64,000 nt of DNA from Bacillota bacterium (GCA_023460515.1 JAEWPS010000018.1:62001-126000); one strand, 5' to 3'; counted from the stretch's first letter, positions 27,657 to 39,460 are shown. A program made the numbers and translations. Notes: generated by a model not told the origin, from the sequence alone.

Positions 27657-30600
27657 TTATGGTATTATTTCTATTTCTTTAATATTTATACCAAGATACA
27701 TAGCACCTAAATTAGCTGTTCCTGTAGGTATATACATTTGTTGTTCATTTGCACTCCATACATATGTTGCTATTTCATTATTGCTAGTACCTAAACAAGC
27801 AATATATCTACCCCCATATTCACTAGTCCATTTTACTTTAATATACTTACCGTACATGCTAGGATCTACTTGCATTTTATAGTATATATAATTTGCAGGA
27901 GTTCTATAAATTGTTGATATATTACCATCATATGCATCTGGTCCTATCTGATCTGAGATTACTGATGCTGTATAACTTATAATTGTACTTTCTTCACCAT
28001 ATTGATCTATACTTTTCGTGTAGATTGTTTCTCGCTCATTTAAATTTATAATTCCATTTTGATATGTTTGCCATACACCATTTATACCTATCTTATATAA
28101 CCTTTGTACACTAGTAGAAAAATATATGATAGATACTTCAGTATATCCTTTAACAATTCCAGTCGAGGTTAACTTTGTATAATATGTTTTTCCAGGAACT
28201 ATTGTTGGATTAACACCAGGCTTTATCTCTTGTATACGGATTCCATAATACATAGCAGAAAAATAAGTTGTTCCTGCTGGCATGTAAAATTGTTGCTCAT
28301 TTGCACTCCAGTTATATGTTGCTAGTACTTTATTAGTACTATCTAGACAGGCAAGATATCTATTAGAATATTCAGTAGTCCATATCATTTTCACATACTT
28401 ACCTTGCATACTAGGATCTACTGCTATTTTATAATATATATCATTTGCTGGAGTCCTATAAAACGTTGATAGATTGTTGTCATATGCAGTTGGTTCCATC
28501 TGATTTAGGGCTACTGGTGCTGTATAACTTATAATTGTACTTTCATCGCCAAATTGATCAATTCCCTTTGCATATATTGTTGCTGTTTCAGTTAAATTTA
28601 TAGGTTTGTCTTGATAAGACTGCCATATCCCATTTAAGCCTATCTTATATAATCTTTGTACACTTGTTGGAAAATATGAAATTGTTAGTTGAGTATATCC
28701 ACTAGTAACTCCTGTTGTTGTTAGCGTTGCATAATTTGTTTTAACTTCATTTATTACTGGAGTTGTACCAGGTTTTACCTCTTGTATGCGTAATCCAAGA
28801 TACATAGCACCTATATACGTTGTTCCTGTTGGTATATAAAATTGCTGTTCATTAGCACTAAATACTATTGTAGATAATTCTTTATTAGCATTATCTAAAC
28901 AAGCAAAATATCTACCACTATATTCACTGGTCCATAATACCTTTGCATATTTACCTTGCATACTAGGATCTACTGCTATTTTATAATATATATAATTTTC
29001 TGGTGTCCTATAATAAGTTGATAGATTATTATCATATGCTTCAGGTCCAATTTGAGTTGAGATAACTGGGGCTTTATAACTTATAATATAACTTTCATTA
29101 CCATATTGATCAATTCCTTTTGCATATATTGTTTCATTTTCAATTAAGCGAATTTCTTGATCTTCATATGATTTCCATATTCCGTTTATCCCTATTTTAT
29201 ACAATCTTTGTATACTTGTTGAAAAATATGAAATAGTTAATTGAGTATATCCTCTAGAAACTCCTGTTGTTGTTAAAATTGCATAGTTATTTTTAATTGG
29301 ATTTATTACTGGAGTTGTACCAGGTTTTATTTCATGTATACGTAATCCATAATTTCTTCCTGCTATTGACTTTGTTCCTACTGGTATATAAAATTGTTGT
29401 TCTCCGCCAGAAGTAGGACAGCCATATACTACTAATTCATTATTACTAGCACCTAAACATGTTACATATCTACTATCATATTCACTAGTCCATTTTATTA
29501 TAAAATATTTACCTTGCATATTATCTTCTACTGCTATTTTATAATAGTTATCATTATCTAGAACCCTATAATAACTTGTAGTATTTCCATCATAAGCATC
29601 AGGTCCTATTGTATAACTTGGCATTGTTACAGTTTTACTTATTAACACTTCTAACCCAGTAGACTTTTTAACACTCTTTGCAATTACTGTCCCACTAGCA
29701 TAATCAAAACTTCCTGTATATATTTTCCAATTGTTACCATTATCTATACTATAATAATTATCTATATCTGTTCTTGTATCATACGTTATTACTGTTGAAG
29801 CATTAATATCTACACCAGTTGTTCTAAGTATAGGATATCCAGCGTTAGATTGTATTATAGGTGAATTTATTTTATCTAAATCTAAATTAACAACTTTCTT
29901 TTGAACGGTTATTTCATTATTAGCAATATCTTTTCCTTTAGCATATATTGTTACTGTTCCATCTGTATTTTGCCAGTTATTTGCAAGTATTGTATATGAA
30001 GATATTTCAAATGTATTTGTATAATTAGTCCAATTGCTATTTGCTGTTCCAACTTTATATTGTTTTATTACTGAATCCCCATAATCTATTGTTACATTTG
30101 CAGATAATCCAGCTGTCATTTCAGGACTTACTTGTATGTTTATAGCAGGTGCTGTTAAATCTACATTTGTTACATTTAATGTATATACTTGTTTGTTACC
30201 AACTTGATCTTCTGCGTAAAATGTATAGTATCCATTACTTGTTATATTTACTATACTATCGTTTGCTATTTCAGTTCCAGAGTTTGTAAAGTAACTTTCA
30301 CCTTGAGTTCCTGCTGCCCATTTTACTTTTCCTAACCCTACATCATCTGTCACACTTACTTTAACAGCTACTTTTTGCTGAGCAGCAACCAAATCTGCTG
30401 TTAATTTTATTACAGGTTGGTTTTCATCTATATTTACTACTTTTTTCATTGTTTCAGAAGTCCATACTTCTGTATCATCCATACCCTTTGCATATATTAC
30501 TGAGTTATTTCTATCTATTATTACTGGCCCAGTATAATCTGTCCAATTTGTTTTTATACTTCCATCTGGATTTACTACTTTATATTGTTTTGTTACTAAA

Positions 30601-33317
30601 TTTGGATTATACACTATATTAGCTGTTACTCTAATTGCTGCTTCTGTTGGAGTTACTACTATTTGTGGAGCACCTAAAGGTTCTCTATCCCATCTCATAA
30701 ATAAATTTTCAAACAGTTCACTTATTGGTACATCTATAAAATAATAATCTCCTGTAAATGTTACTAAATTTCCCCTTTCATCTTCTATTTTTACTAATGT
30801 TCCATTTTGAAGCAATTGATCTTTATACTGTGGTTTTAATAAAAGTATTCCTGCTTCTTTATATCCAGTCCATGTTCCATTTGCTTTCCATTTATATTCT
30901 CTATTTTTTGATGTTTCTGGATAGTTTAGTTTTAAAATATAATATTTACCTTTATCTAGTACTAACACTGGTGGCTCTGGAACTATATTTTGCACTATAT
31001 AACTTGCTTCAGATTTTTGTCCTAAGTCATTTTCACTATATGCGTATATTACTGTTCCATTTTTAGTTACTTCAAATGCTCCACCATAATCTATTAATGT
31101 TCCGCCATTTAAACGGTATCTCTTTATTTTTGAGTATTTATCAAATTCGATAGATACACTAACTTTACTTGCTTGCTGACCATTACCTGGAACAGAAGTT
31201 ATTATTGGCTGAGATATTCCTGTGGTTAAATTATCTATTGTCTTAGAAGTTTGGCCTACAGCATTTACACCTTTTGCATAAGCATATATTGTACAATTAC
31301 TTGTTACTTCAAATGCACCATTATATGTTTTAAGCTCTCCATATCTTCCAATAGAATAATATTTTTCTGTTGCTTTAGTATCATACTCTATTGTTACACT
31401 TGCTTTAGCAACTCTAGCAGTAGAAACTGTTGGTTCTGGATTAACACTTATCCCAACAGATAAATTTCCTATTGGTACAGGTGCTTTTATCTTACCTATA
31501 TTCGTTATATTTAAACTTGTTTCTGTCACTCCATATGCATTTGTACCTCTTGCATATATTCTTTTGTTTTCTGTTACGTTAAACGGTGCAGTGTATGGAA
31601 CAAATACTATTCCATCTTCACTATATTCTTTTACTGTTGCATCACTATAGTTTATTGTTACTGCAACTTCACTTGCACCATAACTCCATGAATATGGATA
31701 TGGATTAGCATTTATATATACATATGGCTTATTATTTTTCTTTATGTTACTTACAACTCCATAACCTATATCTGATCTTTCTCCCGTATATGTTCTGTAG
31801 TATGCATACACTTCCATATTTTCTCTTACTACTATTGGAGCTGTATACAATTCATATTGTCCATATCTTCCTAATTTTATATATATCTTATCTGCATTTG
31901 TTGGCGAATTAACACTTACTTGTACTTCATCTACAAGTGTAGTTGGATTTATAATTACTGTTGGCGCTGGAACAGCACTTTGTATTATAACTGGTGGTGG
32001 TGGGGTTCCAGTTTCATATGGTGGTTTTGGATCATATGGACCAGGTGGTTCTGGGGGCTGACCTGTAGTTGCTGTATCATTTATCCTTATACCAGCTGCC
32101 TGTGATCTTTTACCACTCACATCATAATAATATGCTACTATATATGTTCCATAATTTTCTACGTTTATTTCTGTTGAATAATTTTCCTCTATTCCATAGT
32201 TTACTTTATATATTCTTTTATCTGCTTCAACTGGGTATGTTACTTTAACCCTTGCTTTTTCAGTACCTACTGAAGCTAATCTTTCTATTGTTGGAGCTGG
32301 TAACTGTGTTTCTTCTATGCCTATATTTCCTATATATACTAAGTCTCTTCCTGCTATATTTCTAGTTGCAAGTACTGTTCCGTCTGCATTATATATAGTT
32401 TCTACCTTTTTAGCCCTAGCTTCTATTATACAGTTTTCTGTTACGTTAAATTCTCCTGTATATGTAATCCAGCCACTATCTCCTATTCTATATTCTTTTG
32501 TTGTAGCTGTTTCATCATAATTTATATTTACCTTCACTCCGGGTACTTTTGTATATCCTGTTTTATCTGGCACTATATCTACTAGAAGTGTTCCAACTGG
32601 TGGTATTACAACCTCTTTGTTATCTATTTTATATTTTATCCATACATCCTGTACTCTATCTAGTGGTATTGTAATAGGCCCAGTATAATTTTGCCACATT
32701 AACATTGGATCTACTCTTATCTCTCCTTCAGTTCCTAGTCTCCATTTTTTATCTGTTGAACCAGCAGGATAGTATAGCGTTAGTTTAATCCAGCCATCCC
32801 ATAATTCCTCATATGTAGGTGGAATAACTGTATCACCAATTAAAACACCACCATCTAATGTATGCCATCTTTTACCTTCAAAAACATCTCCAACATAATC
32901 ATAGATTTGTCCATTTGTTACATCTATAATATATCCCTTATCTGTTTTTTCTTTAGATAGTTTTGCTCCTATATCTTCACTACTTATCCAAGCTAAATTA
33001 GTAGTATCTATACTTCCACTTAACTCTTCCATTTTAGTTTTTAGCGTAGGATTATTTTCAGATATATATGTTTTATCTGAAGATGTTAAATATCCCTTTA
33101 AAGGAAGGTCAAATTTGCTCGTTTGAGCGTTGTATTTGCCAAGTGAGTACAGATTAACTCCTTCCTGTACATTTGTATAATCACTCATAAATCTTGCTTT
33201 CTTTGAACTATCTACAACATTATTATTACTAATTATAATTATAACCGCTGTTGCTATTATAATTACAATTAGTATCGTTATTATTAAAACTATTAGTGAT
33301 ATTCCTCTTTTTTTCAT
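27657..33317 (-). CDS. giant repeat protein with prepilin-like N-terminus, copy 1
   Basis: 1,886 residues. N-terminus MKKRGISLIVLIITILIVII is a type III (prepilin peptidase-like) signal with one hydrophobic helix; the usual Glu5 is absent. A conserved globular head (about 36-165) follows, then many beta-rich repeats of the form YSIDNG-x-W-x-x-Y-T-G ... T-I-Y-A-K-G, like the chitobiase C-terminal/FN3 type, interrupted by a proline-rich linker (about 422-442). From about 1237 a unit of about 184 residues beginning IGPDAYDGN recurs at about 1421, 1606 and 1790, the last one incomplete. It is closely related to copy 2 up to about residue 1200 and then differs completely. Role inferred: adhesion or glycan binding outside the cell. 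ATG follows AAGGAGAAACAA. Confidence 0.85.
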   Translation of the reverse strand: MKKRGISLIVLIITILIVIIIATAVIIIISNNNVVDSSKKARFMSDYTNVQEGVNLYSLGKYNAQTSKFDLPLKGYLTSSDKTYISENNPTLKTKMEELSGSIDTTNLAWISSEDIGAKLSKEKTDKGYIIDVTNGQIYDYVGDVFEGKRWHTLDGGVLIGDTVIPPTYEELWDGWIKLTLYYPAGSTDKKWRLGTEGEIRVDPMLMWQNYTGPITIPLDRVQDVWIKYKIDNKEVVIPPVGTLLVDIVPDKTGYTKVPGVKVNINYDETATTKEYRIGDSGWITYTGEFNVTENCIIEARAKKVETIYNADGTVLATRNIAGRDLVYIGNIGIEETQLPAPTIERLASVGTEKARVKVTYPVEADKRIYKVNYGIEENYSTEINVENYGTYIVAYYYDVSGKRSQAAGIRINDTATTGQPPEPPGPYDPKPPYETGTPPPPVIIQSAVPAPTVIINPTTLVDEVQVSVNSPTNADKIYIKLGRYGQYELYTAPIVVRENMEVYAYYRTYTGERSDIGYGVVSNIKKNNKPYVYINANPYPYSWSYGASEVAVTINYSDATVKEYSEDGIVFVPYTAPFNVTENKRIYARGTNAYGVTETSLNITNIGKIKAPVPIGNLSVGISVNPEPTVSTARVAKASVTIEYDTKATEKYYSIGRYGELKTYNGAFEVTSNCTIYAYAKGVNAVGQTSKTIDNLTTGISQPIITSVPGNGQQASKVSVSIEFDKYSKIKRYRLNGGTLIDYGGAFEVTKNGTVIYAYSENDLGQKSEASYIVQNIVPEPPVLVLDKGKYYILKLNYPETSKNREYKWKANGTWTGYKEAGILLLKPQYKDQLLQNGTLVKIEDERGNLVTFTGDYYFIDVPISELFENLFMRWDREPLGAPQIVVTPTEAAIRVTANIVYNPNLVTKQYKVVNPDGSIKTNWTDYTGPVIIDRNNSVIYAKGMDDTEVWTSETMKKVVNIDENQPVIKLTADLVAAQQKVAVKVSVTDDVGLGKVKWAAGTQGESYFTNSGTEIANDSIVNITSNGYYTFYAEDQVGNKQVYTLNVTNVDLTAPAINIQVSPEMTAGLSANVTIDYGDSVIKQYKVGTANSNWTNYTNTFEISSYTILANNWQNTDGTVTIYAKGKDIANNEITVQKKVVNLDLDKINSPIIQSNAGYPILRTTGVDINASTVITYDTRTDIDNYYSIDNGNNWKIYTGSFDYASGTVIAKSVKKSTGLEVLISKTVTMPSYTIGPDAYDGNTTSYYRVLDNDNYYKIAVEDNMQGKYFIIKWTSEYDSRYVTCLGASNNELVVYGCPTSGGEQQFYIPVGTKSIAGRNYGLRIHEIKPGTTPVINPIKNNYAILTTTGVSRGYTQLTISYFSTSIQRLYKIGINGIWKSYEDQEIRLIENETIYAKGIDQYGNESYIISYKAPVISTQIGPEAYDNNLSTYYRTPENYIYYKIAVDPSMQGKYAKVLWTSEYSGRYFACLDNANKELSTIVFSANEQQFYIPTGTTYIGAMYLGLRIQEVKPGTTPVINEVKTNYATLTTTGVTSGYTQLTISYFPTSVQRLYKIGLNGIWQSYQDKPINLTETATIYAKGIDQFGDESTIISYTAPVALNQMEPTAYDNNLSTFYRTPANDIYYKIAVDPSMQGKYVKMIWTTEYSNRYLACLDSTNKVLATYNWSANEQQFYMPAGTTYFSAMYYGIRIQEIKPGVNPTIVPGKTYYTKLTSTGIVKGYTEVSIIYFSTSVQRLYKIGINGVWQTYQNGIINLNERETIYTKSIDQYGEESTIISYTASVISDQIGPDAYDGNISTIYRTPANYIYYKMQVDPSMYGKYIKVKWTSEYGGRYIACLGTSNNEIATYVWSANEQQMYIPTGTANLGAMYLGINIKEIEIIP

Positions 33318-33501
33318 TTGTTTCTCCTTGTTAAATAAGCTTTATTTGCATAATTCTATTATATAAATATTATTTTGTCAATACATCTGTATATATTTCG
33401 ACAAATTGCAAATTTATATTAAATTTAATATTTAAATTATTACACATATATATTAAAATATGATGCAAATTTTTAATTCACATCACATTTTATCATATTA
33501 A

Positions 33502-36500
33502 CTATTCAAATATATTCATTTCATCTATTGTGACATAATTTATTCCTGAACTTAAACCATTATTAGCTGTAACATATATTCTATAATATAAATATTCCCC
33601 AGAATAGCTAGTAGTAAACCATCTTATTTCACCAAACTTCCAATTAATTTGATCTGTTCTTTCGTCTACATTAATCCAATTAGTTCCATCAGTACTTCCT
33701 TGTAATTGCCAATTTTTTGGCGATTGTTCAAGTCCAGAATCATTTCTAGATATAATATAATATTTACTCACATGTATAGGTTTATCTAACTTAAAACTAA
33801 GCCAAGCATTCCCATCATTTATATCATTTGCTAAACTAATCCAACCATAGGTTTCTGTTATTGTTCTATCAAATGAAGTAAATGAATTTGCTGTAGTAGT
33901 ATTATATATTGAACTTGCAGTAATTACAAATGGGGATGGTGCTGTATTACTTGTCATTTTTGGAATATATCCTATTAAACTAGGACTTAAATCAACAGGT
34001 TGTATTTCATATAATCTTGAAGTATTACTTGATGTAGCACCTGAATAAGTTATCCACTTTGTGTTTAATGGTATTTTATATATATTATCATATGTTATAG
34101 TTGTTCCTGATGGATTTCCTATAACTAGTGAACTTATAACCGCTTTACTTTCATTTAAGAAGTTAATCACTACACTAACACCATTTATTCCATCATACGC
34201 TTTAATTCTTACATTTTTACCCTGCATGCTAGCATCTACTGACATATATTGTCCTGAAACATTATATATATATGTTGACACATCTCCATCAAATGCTTCT
34301 TTTTTTATTGCATCCGGCATACTAGATGTATAACTAGATATTACTCTTGTATCGTTACCGTATTTATCTATACCTTTTGCATAAATTGTTTGACCTTGAT
34401 TTACTCGCACTGGTTGGTCTGCATAATTTAACCAATTACCAGTAGTTCCAATTCTATATAACCTTTGGATACTAGTAGGAAAATATGTTAAAGTAACCAT
34501 TTGGTATGGATCCGTTATACGTTTTGCATAGTCTTCATGTAATAACATATATACATTTGCAACAGATATTGTAGGTTCATTTGAAGGTTGCACTTCATAT
34601 AACCTAGATGTACTTTCTGTTGTTGCACCATCATATTTTATCCATTTTGTATTTAATGGCACTAAATGAATATTATCATAAGTTATAGTTGTTCCTGATG
34701 GATTACTCACATAAAATGAACTTAATGTTTTCTTATCTTTATCTAAAAAACTTATTAACACACTAGTGCTATTTATTCCATCATAGGCCTTAATTCTTAC
34801 ATTTTTACCTTGCATACTATTATCTACTTCCATATATCGACCTGTTGTATTAGTCATATATGTAGTATCATTATTATCAAAAGCTACTGAAGTAATTGCA
34901 TCAGTTACATTTACTGTGTAACTTGATACTATTCTTGTTTCAATTCCGTTTTTATCTATACCTTTTGAATAAATTGTTTGACCTTGTAACACCCTCACCG
35001 CTTGATCTGTATAATTAAACCAATCACCTGTTGTACCAATTCTGTATAGTTTTTGTATACTTGTTGGAAAATAATTGATTGTTACCATTTGATATGGAGA
35101 TTTTATAGCCTTTGTAGTATCTGAATGTAATAACATATATCCATTTACTGCACTAAATTTAGGTTCATTTGATGGTTGTATTTCATATAATCTCGATGTA
35201 CCACTTGTTATAGCACCATCATATCTTATCCATTTCGTATTTAATGGCACTGTAACTAAACCATCAAAAGTAATATTACTAACAGGAAAACTGCTTATTT
35301 CTTGTCTGCTTTCATTTAAAAATCTTATAACTAAAGTATTAGAATTTGCAGTGTCATATGCTCTGATTCTAACTAATTTATTTTGCATTGTAATATCTAC
35401 TTGCATATATTTGTTAGTTACGTTTGTCATATATGTAGTGTCATTATTATCATAAGCGAGTGACGTTATAGAATCAGCAGTTATAGCTATTGTCTTACTT
35501 ACTGAAACTTCTAAACCTGTATCTTTCTTAACGCTTTTAGCTATTATGTTTCCTGTATCTAAAAACAATGTTCCTGTATATAAATTCCAAGTTACACCAT
35601 TATCTATGCTGTAGTAATTATTAATATCCGTTCTCGTATCATAAGTAATGTTTACAGAACTATCAATTTTAACTCCATACTCAGTCAATATTGGATACCC
35701 AATACTAGATACTATTATTGGTTTAATTAAAATATCTAAATCTAGATTCATTATTTTTTTTGTAACTATTATTTCATTTCCAGCACTATCCTTACCTTTT
35801 GCATATATAGTTACTGTTCCATCTGCATTTTGCCAGTTATTTGCTAGTACTGTATACGAAGATATTGCAAATGTATTAGTATATGTACTCCAAGTTGCAT
35901 TACTTGTTCCTACTTTATATTGTTTTATTGTTGAATCTCCATAATCTATCGTTATATTTGTTGTCAGTCCTATAATATTTTCTGGACTTACAGATATATC
36001 TATAAGTGGTGGTACTAAATCAACATTAGTAACATTTAATGTATAGACCTGCTTGTTACCAACTTTATCTTCTGCATAGAATGTATAATAGCCATTACTT
36101 ATAATATTTACTATACTATTATTTGATATTTCAGTCCCATAGCTTGTAAAGTAATTTTCACCTTGAATTCCCGGAGTCCATTTTATTTTTCCAACTCCAA
36201 CATCATCTGTTACATTTATTTTTACTGCAACTTTTCTAGTTGCAGTATTTAAGTCTGCAGTTAAATTTATAATAGGAGGATTTTCATCAATATTAGTTAT
36301 CTTTCTTATTCCTTCAGAAGACCAAACTTCAGCTTCATCCATACCTCTTGCGTAGATTATTGTATTATTTCTGTCTACTTTAATTGGTTTTGTATAATCC
36401 ATCCAATCCGTATTTACACTTCCATCTGGATTTATTATTTTATACTGTTTTTTAGTTGTTGTAGAATCATATACAATAGTAACTGTTACTTCTTTTGCAG

Positions 36501-39189
36501 GTTCTGTTGTATTCAATACAATTTGTGGAGTTCCTGGTGGTACCCTATCCCACCTCATAAATAGGTTTTCAAATAATTCGCTTATTGGGACATCTATTAA
36601 ATAATAATCGCCCGTAAAAGTAATTAAATTTCCATTTTCATCTTCTATTTTAACTAAAACACCATTTTGTAATAATTGATCTTTAAATTGTGGTTTTATT
36701 AGTAGTATTCCAGCATCTTTATATTGATTCCAAACACCATCAGCTTTCCACTTGTATTCTTTGTTTTTTGCAGTATCTGGATAATTTAATTTCAATAAAT
36801 AATATGCACCTTTATCAAGTAATAAAACAGGTGGATTGGCCACTATATTATTTATTGTATAGCTCGATTCAGACTTTTGGCCAAGTTCATTTTCGCTGTA
36901 TGCATATATTACTGATTCATTAGTTGTTATTTCAAATTCACCTATATAATCTCTTAAAGTTCCTCCATTTATACTGTATCTTTTAATTGTTGCATATTTA
37001 TCATATTCTATATTTATAGATACTTTACTTGCTTGCTCACTATTACCTGGTACAGCTGAGATTATAGGCTGAGATATTCCACCAGATAAATTATCTATAA
37101 TTTTAGATGTTTGACCTTTTCCGTTTGAACCTTTGGCATAGGCATATATTGTACAATTATTTGTAATTTCAAAACTTCCATTATACGGTTTTAAAGTTCC
37201 ATATTTCCCTATGCTATAATATTTTTCTGTTGCTTTACTGTCATAATCTATTGTTACGTTTACTTTCGTAACTCTAGATGTAGAAAGTAATGGTTCTGGA
37301 TTTACACTTATTCCAACATATAAATTTTGAACTGTTGCAGGTGGAGTTATTTTTCCTATATTTGTTATATTTAAACTTGCTTCTTCTACTCCATATGCAT
37401 TCGTTGCTCTTGCATATATTTTTTTATTTTCTTTTATTACAAATGGTGCAGTATACGGAACATATACTATTCCATCTTCACTATATTCTATTATATTTGC
37501 ATCACTATAATTTACAGTTACAGTTACTTGACTTGCCCCATAACTCCAGCTCCACGGATATGGATTTGCATCTATACTTATATATGGCATATTATTTTTC
37601 TTAATATTATTTACTACACCATAACCTGTATTTGATCTTTCGCCTGAATAAGTTCTATAATATGCATATATCTGCATATTTTCTCTTACAGTTATTGGAG
37701 ATGTATATAATTGATATTCACTATATCTACCTAATTTTATATATACATTCTCTGCATCAGTAGGAGCATTAATACTTACTTGAACTTCTTCTGCAACAGA
37801 AGTAGGAGCTACATCTATTTGTGGTGCTGGTACATTTATTCCAAAAGTACCTGGGTTATATGGAGGTGTCGGATCCCCCGGATTATGTGGTGGAAGTGAG
37901 TTGTATGATCCTGGATCTTCTGGTTGTATATCATTAGTCGTGTCATTTATTCTAATTGATGATGCCTTTGATCTTTTACCACTTGCATCATAATAATATG
38001 CAATCACATATGTTCCGTAATTTTCTACATTGATTTCAGCAGTATAATTTTCTTCAATTCCATAATTTACTTTATATATTTTTCTGGCTGCCTCAGCTGG
38101 ATAAGTTACCTTCACTCTTGCTTTTTCTGTTCCTAGTGGAGCTAATCTCGTTATTATTGGAGCCGGTAATTCGGTTTCTTCTATACCTATATTTCCAATA
38201 TACACCAAATCTCTTCCAGCAATATCTCTGGTAGCAAGTAACGATCCATCTGCACTATATATAGTTTCAGTTTTCTTTGCTCTTGCTTCTATTATACAAT
38301 TTTCTGTAACAGTAAATTCTCCTGTATATGTAATCCATCCACTATCTCCTACTCTGTATTCTTTTAATGTTGCTGTTTCATCATAATTTATATTTACCTT
38401 TACACCAGGTACTTTTGTATATCCTGTCTTATCTGGCGTAATATCTACTAATAATGTTCCGGCTGGTGGTATTACAACCTCTTTATTATCTAAAATATAC
38501 TTTATCCAAACATCTTTAACTCTATCTAAAGGTATAGTTATTGGACCAGTATAATTTTGCCAAATTAACATTGGGTCTGCTCTAAGTTCCCCTTCAGTCC
38601 CTAATCTCCATTTTCTTTCTGTCGAACTTGATGGATAATACAAAGTTAATTTTATCCATCCATCCCATAATTCTTCAAATATAGGTCCTTTTGGTGTTTC
38701 AACTTTATCGCTTACTACACCACCATCTAATGTGTGCCACATTTTACCTTCAAAATAATCTCCATTATAGTCATATATTTGCCATGAATCTACATCTATT
38801 ATATATCCCTTTTCTACTTTTTCTTTAGATAGTTTTGCTCCAATATTTTCACTGCTTATCCAAGCTAAATTTACACCATCTATACTACCACTTAATTCTT
38901 CTATTTTAGTCTTTAATGTAGGCAGATTTTCAGATATATATGTTTTATCTGCAGATGATAAATATCCTTTTAGTGGTAATTCAAAATCCGTTGTATCTGC
39001 ATTATATTTGCCAAGTGAGTACAAATTCACACCTTCTTGTACATTTGTATAATCACTCATAAATTTTGCTTTTTTTGATTTATCTAAAATATTATTATTA
39101 CCCATTGTGAGTATAACTGCAGTTGCTATAATTATTACAACTATTATTGTTATAACTAAAATTATTAGTGATATACCCTTTTTTCTCAT
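33502..39189 (-). CDS. giant repeat protein with prepilin-like N-terminus and terminal F5/8-type domain, copy 2
   Basis: 1,895 residues from the ATG at 39189 (an earlier ATG contains the GGAGGT ribosome site). N-terminus KKGISLIILVITIIVVII, conserved head, proline-rich linker (about 423-450) and chitobiase-like beta repeats match copy 1. The C-terminal part is different: three units of about 190 residues beginning ITS-x-A-[YF]-D-N-N-D (about 1245, 1435, 1630), each ending in the same YFPTS[IV]QRLY module as copy 1, then a discoidin-type domain (about 1750-1895: FKLDKPIHVSKYYI, NWQLQGSTDGTNW, YYRIYVTANNG). Such domains bind carbohydrates. Separated from copy 1 by 184 bases without a terminator, so they may be co-transcribed. 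Confidence 0.85.
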   Translation of the reverse strand: MRKKGISLIILVITIIVVIIIATAVILTMGNNNILDKSKKAKFMSDYTNVQEGVNLYSLGKYNADTTDFELPLKGYLSSADKTYISENLPTLKTKIEELSGSIDGVNLAWISSENIGAKLSKEKVEKGYIIDVDSWQIYDYNGDYFEGKMWHTLDGGVVSDKVETPKGPIFEELWDGWIKLTLYYPSSSTERKWRLGTEGELRADPMLIWQNYTGPITIPLDRVKDVWIKYILDNKEVVIPPAGTLLVDITPDKTGYTKVPGVKVNINYDETATLKEYRVGDSGWITYTGEFTVTENCIIEARAKKTETIYSADGSLLATRDIAGRDLVYIGNIGIEETELPAPIITRLAPLGTEKARVKVTYPAEAARKIYKVNYGIEENYTAEINVENYGTYVIAYYYDASGKRSKASSIRINDTTNDIQPEDPGSYNSLPPHNPGDPTPPYNPGTFGINVPAPQIDVAPTSVAEEVQVSINAPTDAENVYIKLGRYSEYQLYTSPITVRENMQIYAYYRTYSGERSNTGYGVVNNIKKNNMPYISIDANPYPWSWSYGASQVTVTVNYSDANIIEYSEDGIVYVPYTAPFVIKENKKIYARATNAYGVEEASLNITNIGKITPPATVQNLYVGISVNPEPLLSTSRVTKVNVTIDYDSKATEKYYSIGKYGTLKPYNGSFEITNNCTIYAYAKGSNGKGQTSKIIDNLSGGISQPIISAVPGNSEQASKVSINIEYDKYATIKRYSINGGTLRDYIGEFEITTNESVIYAYSENELGQKSESSYTINNIVANPPVLLLDKGAYYLLKLNYPDTAKNKEYKWKADGVWNQYKDAGILLIKPQFKDQLLQNGVLVKIEDENGNLITFTGDYYLIDVPISELFENLFMRWDRVPPGTPQIVLNTTEPAKEVTVTIVYDSTTTKKQYKIINPDGSVNTDWMDYTKPIKVDRNNTIIYARGMDEAEVWSSEGIRKITNIDENPPIINLTADLNTATRKVAVKINVTDDVGVGKIKWTPGIQGENYFTSYGTEISNNSIVNIISNGYYTFYAEDKVGNKQVYTLNVTNVDLVPPLIDISVSPENIIGLTTNITIDYGDSTIKQYKVGTSNATWSTYTNTFAISSYTVLANNWQNADGTVTIYAKGKDSAGNEIIVTKKIMNLDLDILIKPIIVSSIGYPILTEYGVKIDSSVNITYDTRTDINNYYSIDNGVTWNLYTGTLFLDTGNIIAKSVKKDTGLEVSVSKTIAITADSITSLAYDNNDTTYMTNVTNKYMQVDITMQNKLVRIRAYDTANSNTLVIRFLNESRQEISSFPVSNITFDGLVTVPLNTKWIRYDGAITSGTSRLYEIQPSNEPKFSAVNGYMLLHSDTTKAIKSPYQMVTINYFPTSIQKLYRIGTTGDWFNYTDQAVRVLQGQTIYSKGIDKNGIETRIVSSYTVNVTDAITSVAFDNNDTTYMTNTTGRYMEVDNSMQGKNVRIKAYDGINSTSVLISFLDKDKKTLSSFYVSNPSGTTITYDNIHLVPLNTKWIKYDGATTESTSRLYEVQPSNEPTISVANVYMLLHEDYAKRITDPYQMVTLTYFPTSIQRLYRIGTTGNWLNYADQPVRVNQGQTIYAKGIDKYGNDTRVISSYTSSMPDAIKKEAFDGDVSTYIYNVSGQYMSVDASMQGKNVRIKAYDGINGVSVVINFLNESKAVISSLVIGNPSGTTITYDNIYKIPLNTKWITYSGATSSNTSRLYEIQPVDLSPSLIGYIPKMTSNTAPSPFVITASSIYNTTTANSFTSFDRTITETYGWISLANDINDGNAWLSFKLDKPIHVSKYYIISRNDSGLEQSPKNWQLQGSTDGTNWINVDERTDQINWKFGEIRWFTTSYSGEYLYYRIYVTANNGLSSGINYVTIDEMNIFE

Positions 39190-39402
39190 ATGTACCTCCA
39201 TATTCTATATTATGTACTATTATTGTAATAACAATAATATTTTTAACATATTTTTACATAAATATAGTTGCTAGCATGAATGAAATCAAAATAGCTATAA
39301 TATTATATATTATACACCTTTTATTGTCAATGATTTTATAACGTTTTAGAGATTTTGTCATGTTAAACCTTATTATTTTTTTTAAGTGAAATATATATGA
39401 AA

Positions 39403-39450
39403 TATTAAAAAGAATTAAACTTAAATTATAAAGTTTAATTCTTTTTAATA
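39403..39450 (-). terminator. terminator after the glucan synthase genes
   Basis: Perfect 20-base stem (39403-39422 with 39431-39450) just past the stop of the gene at 39461, with a U-run on the minus strand. Confidence 0.9.
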
Positions 39451-39460
39451 TTATTATTTA

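Noticed and set aside
27657..39201. Open frames on the plus strand opposite the giant genes
   Set aside because: They are composed of low-complexity Leu/Tyr/Ser translations of the repeat DNA, have no ribosome sites and mirror the coding strand.
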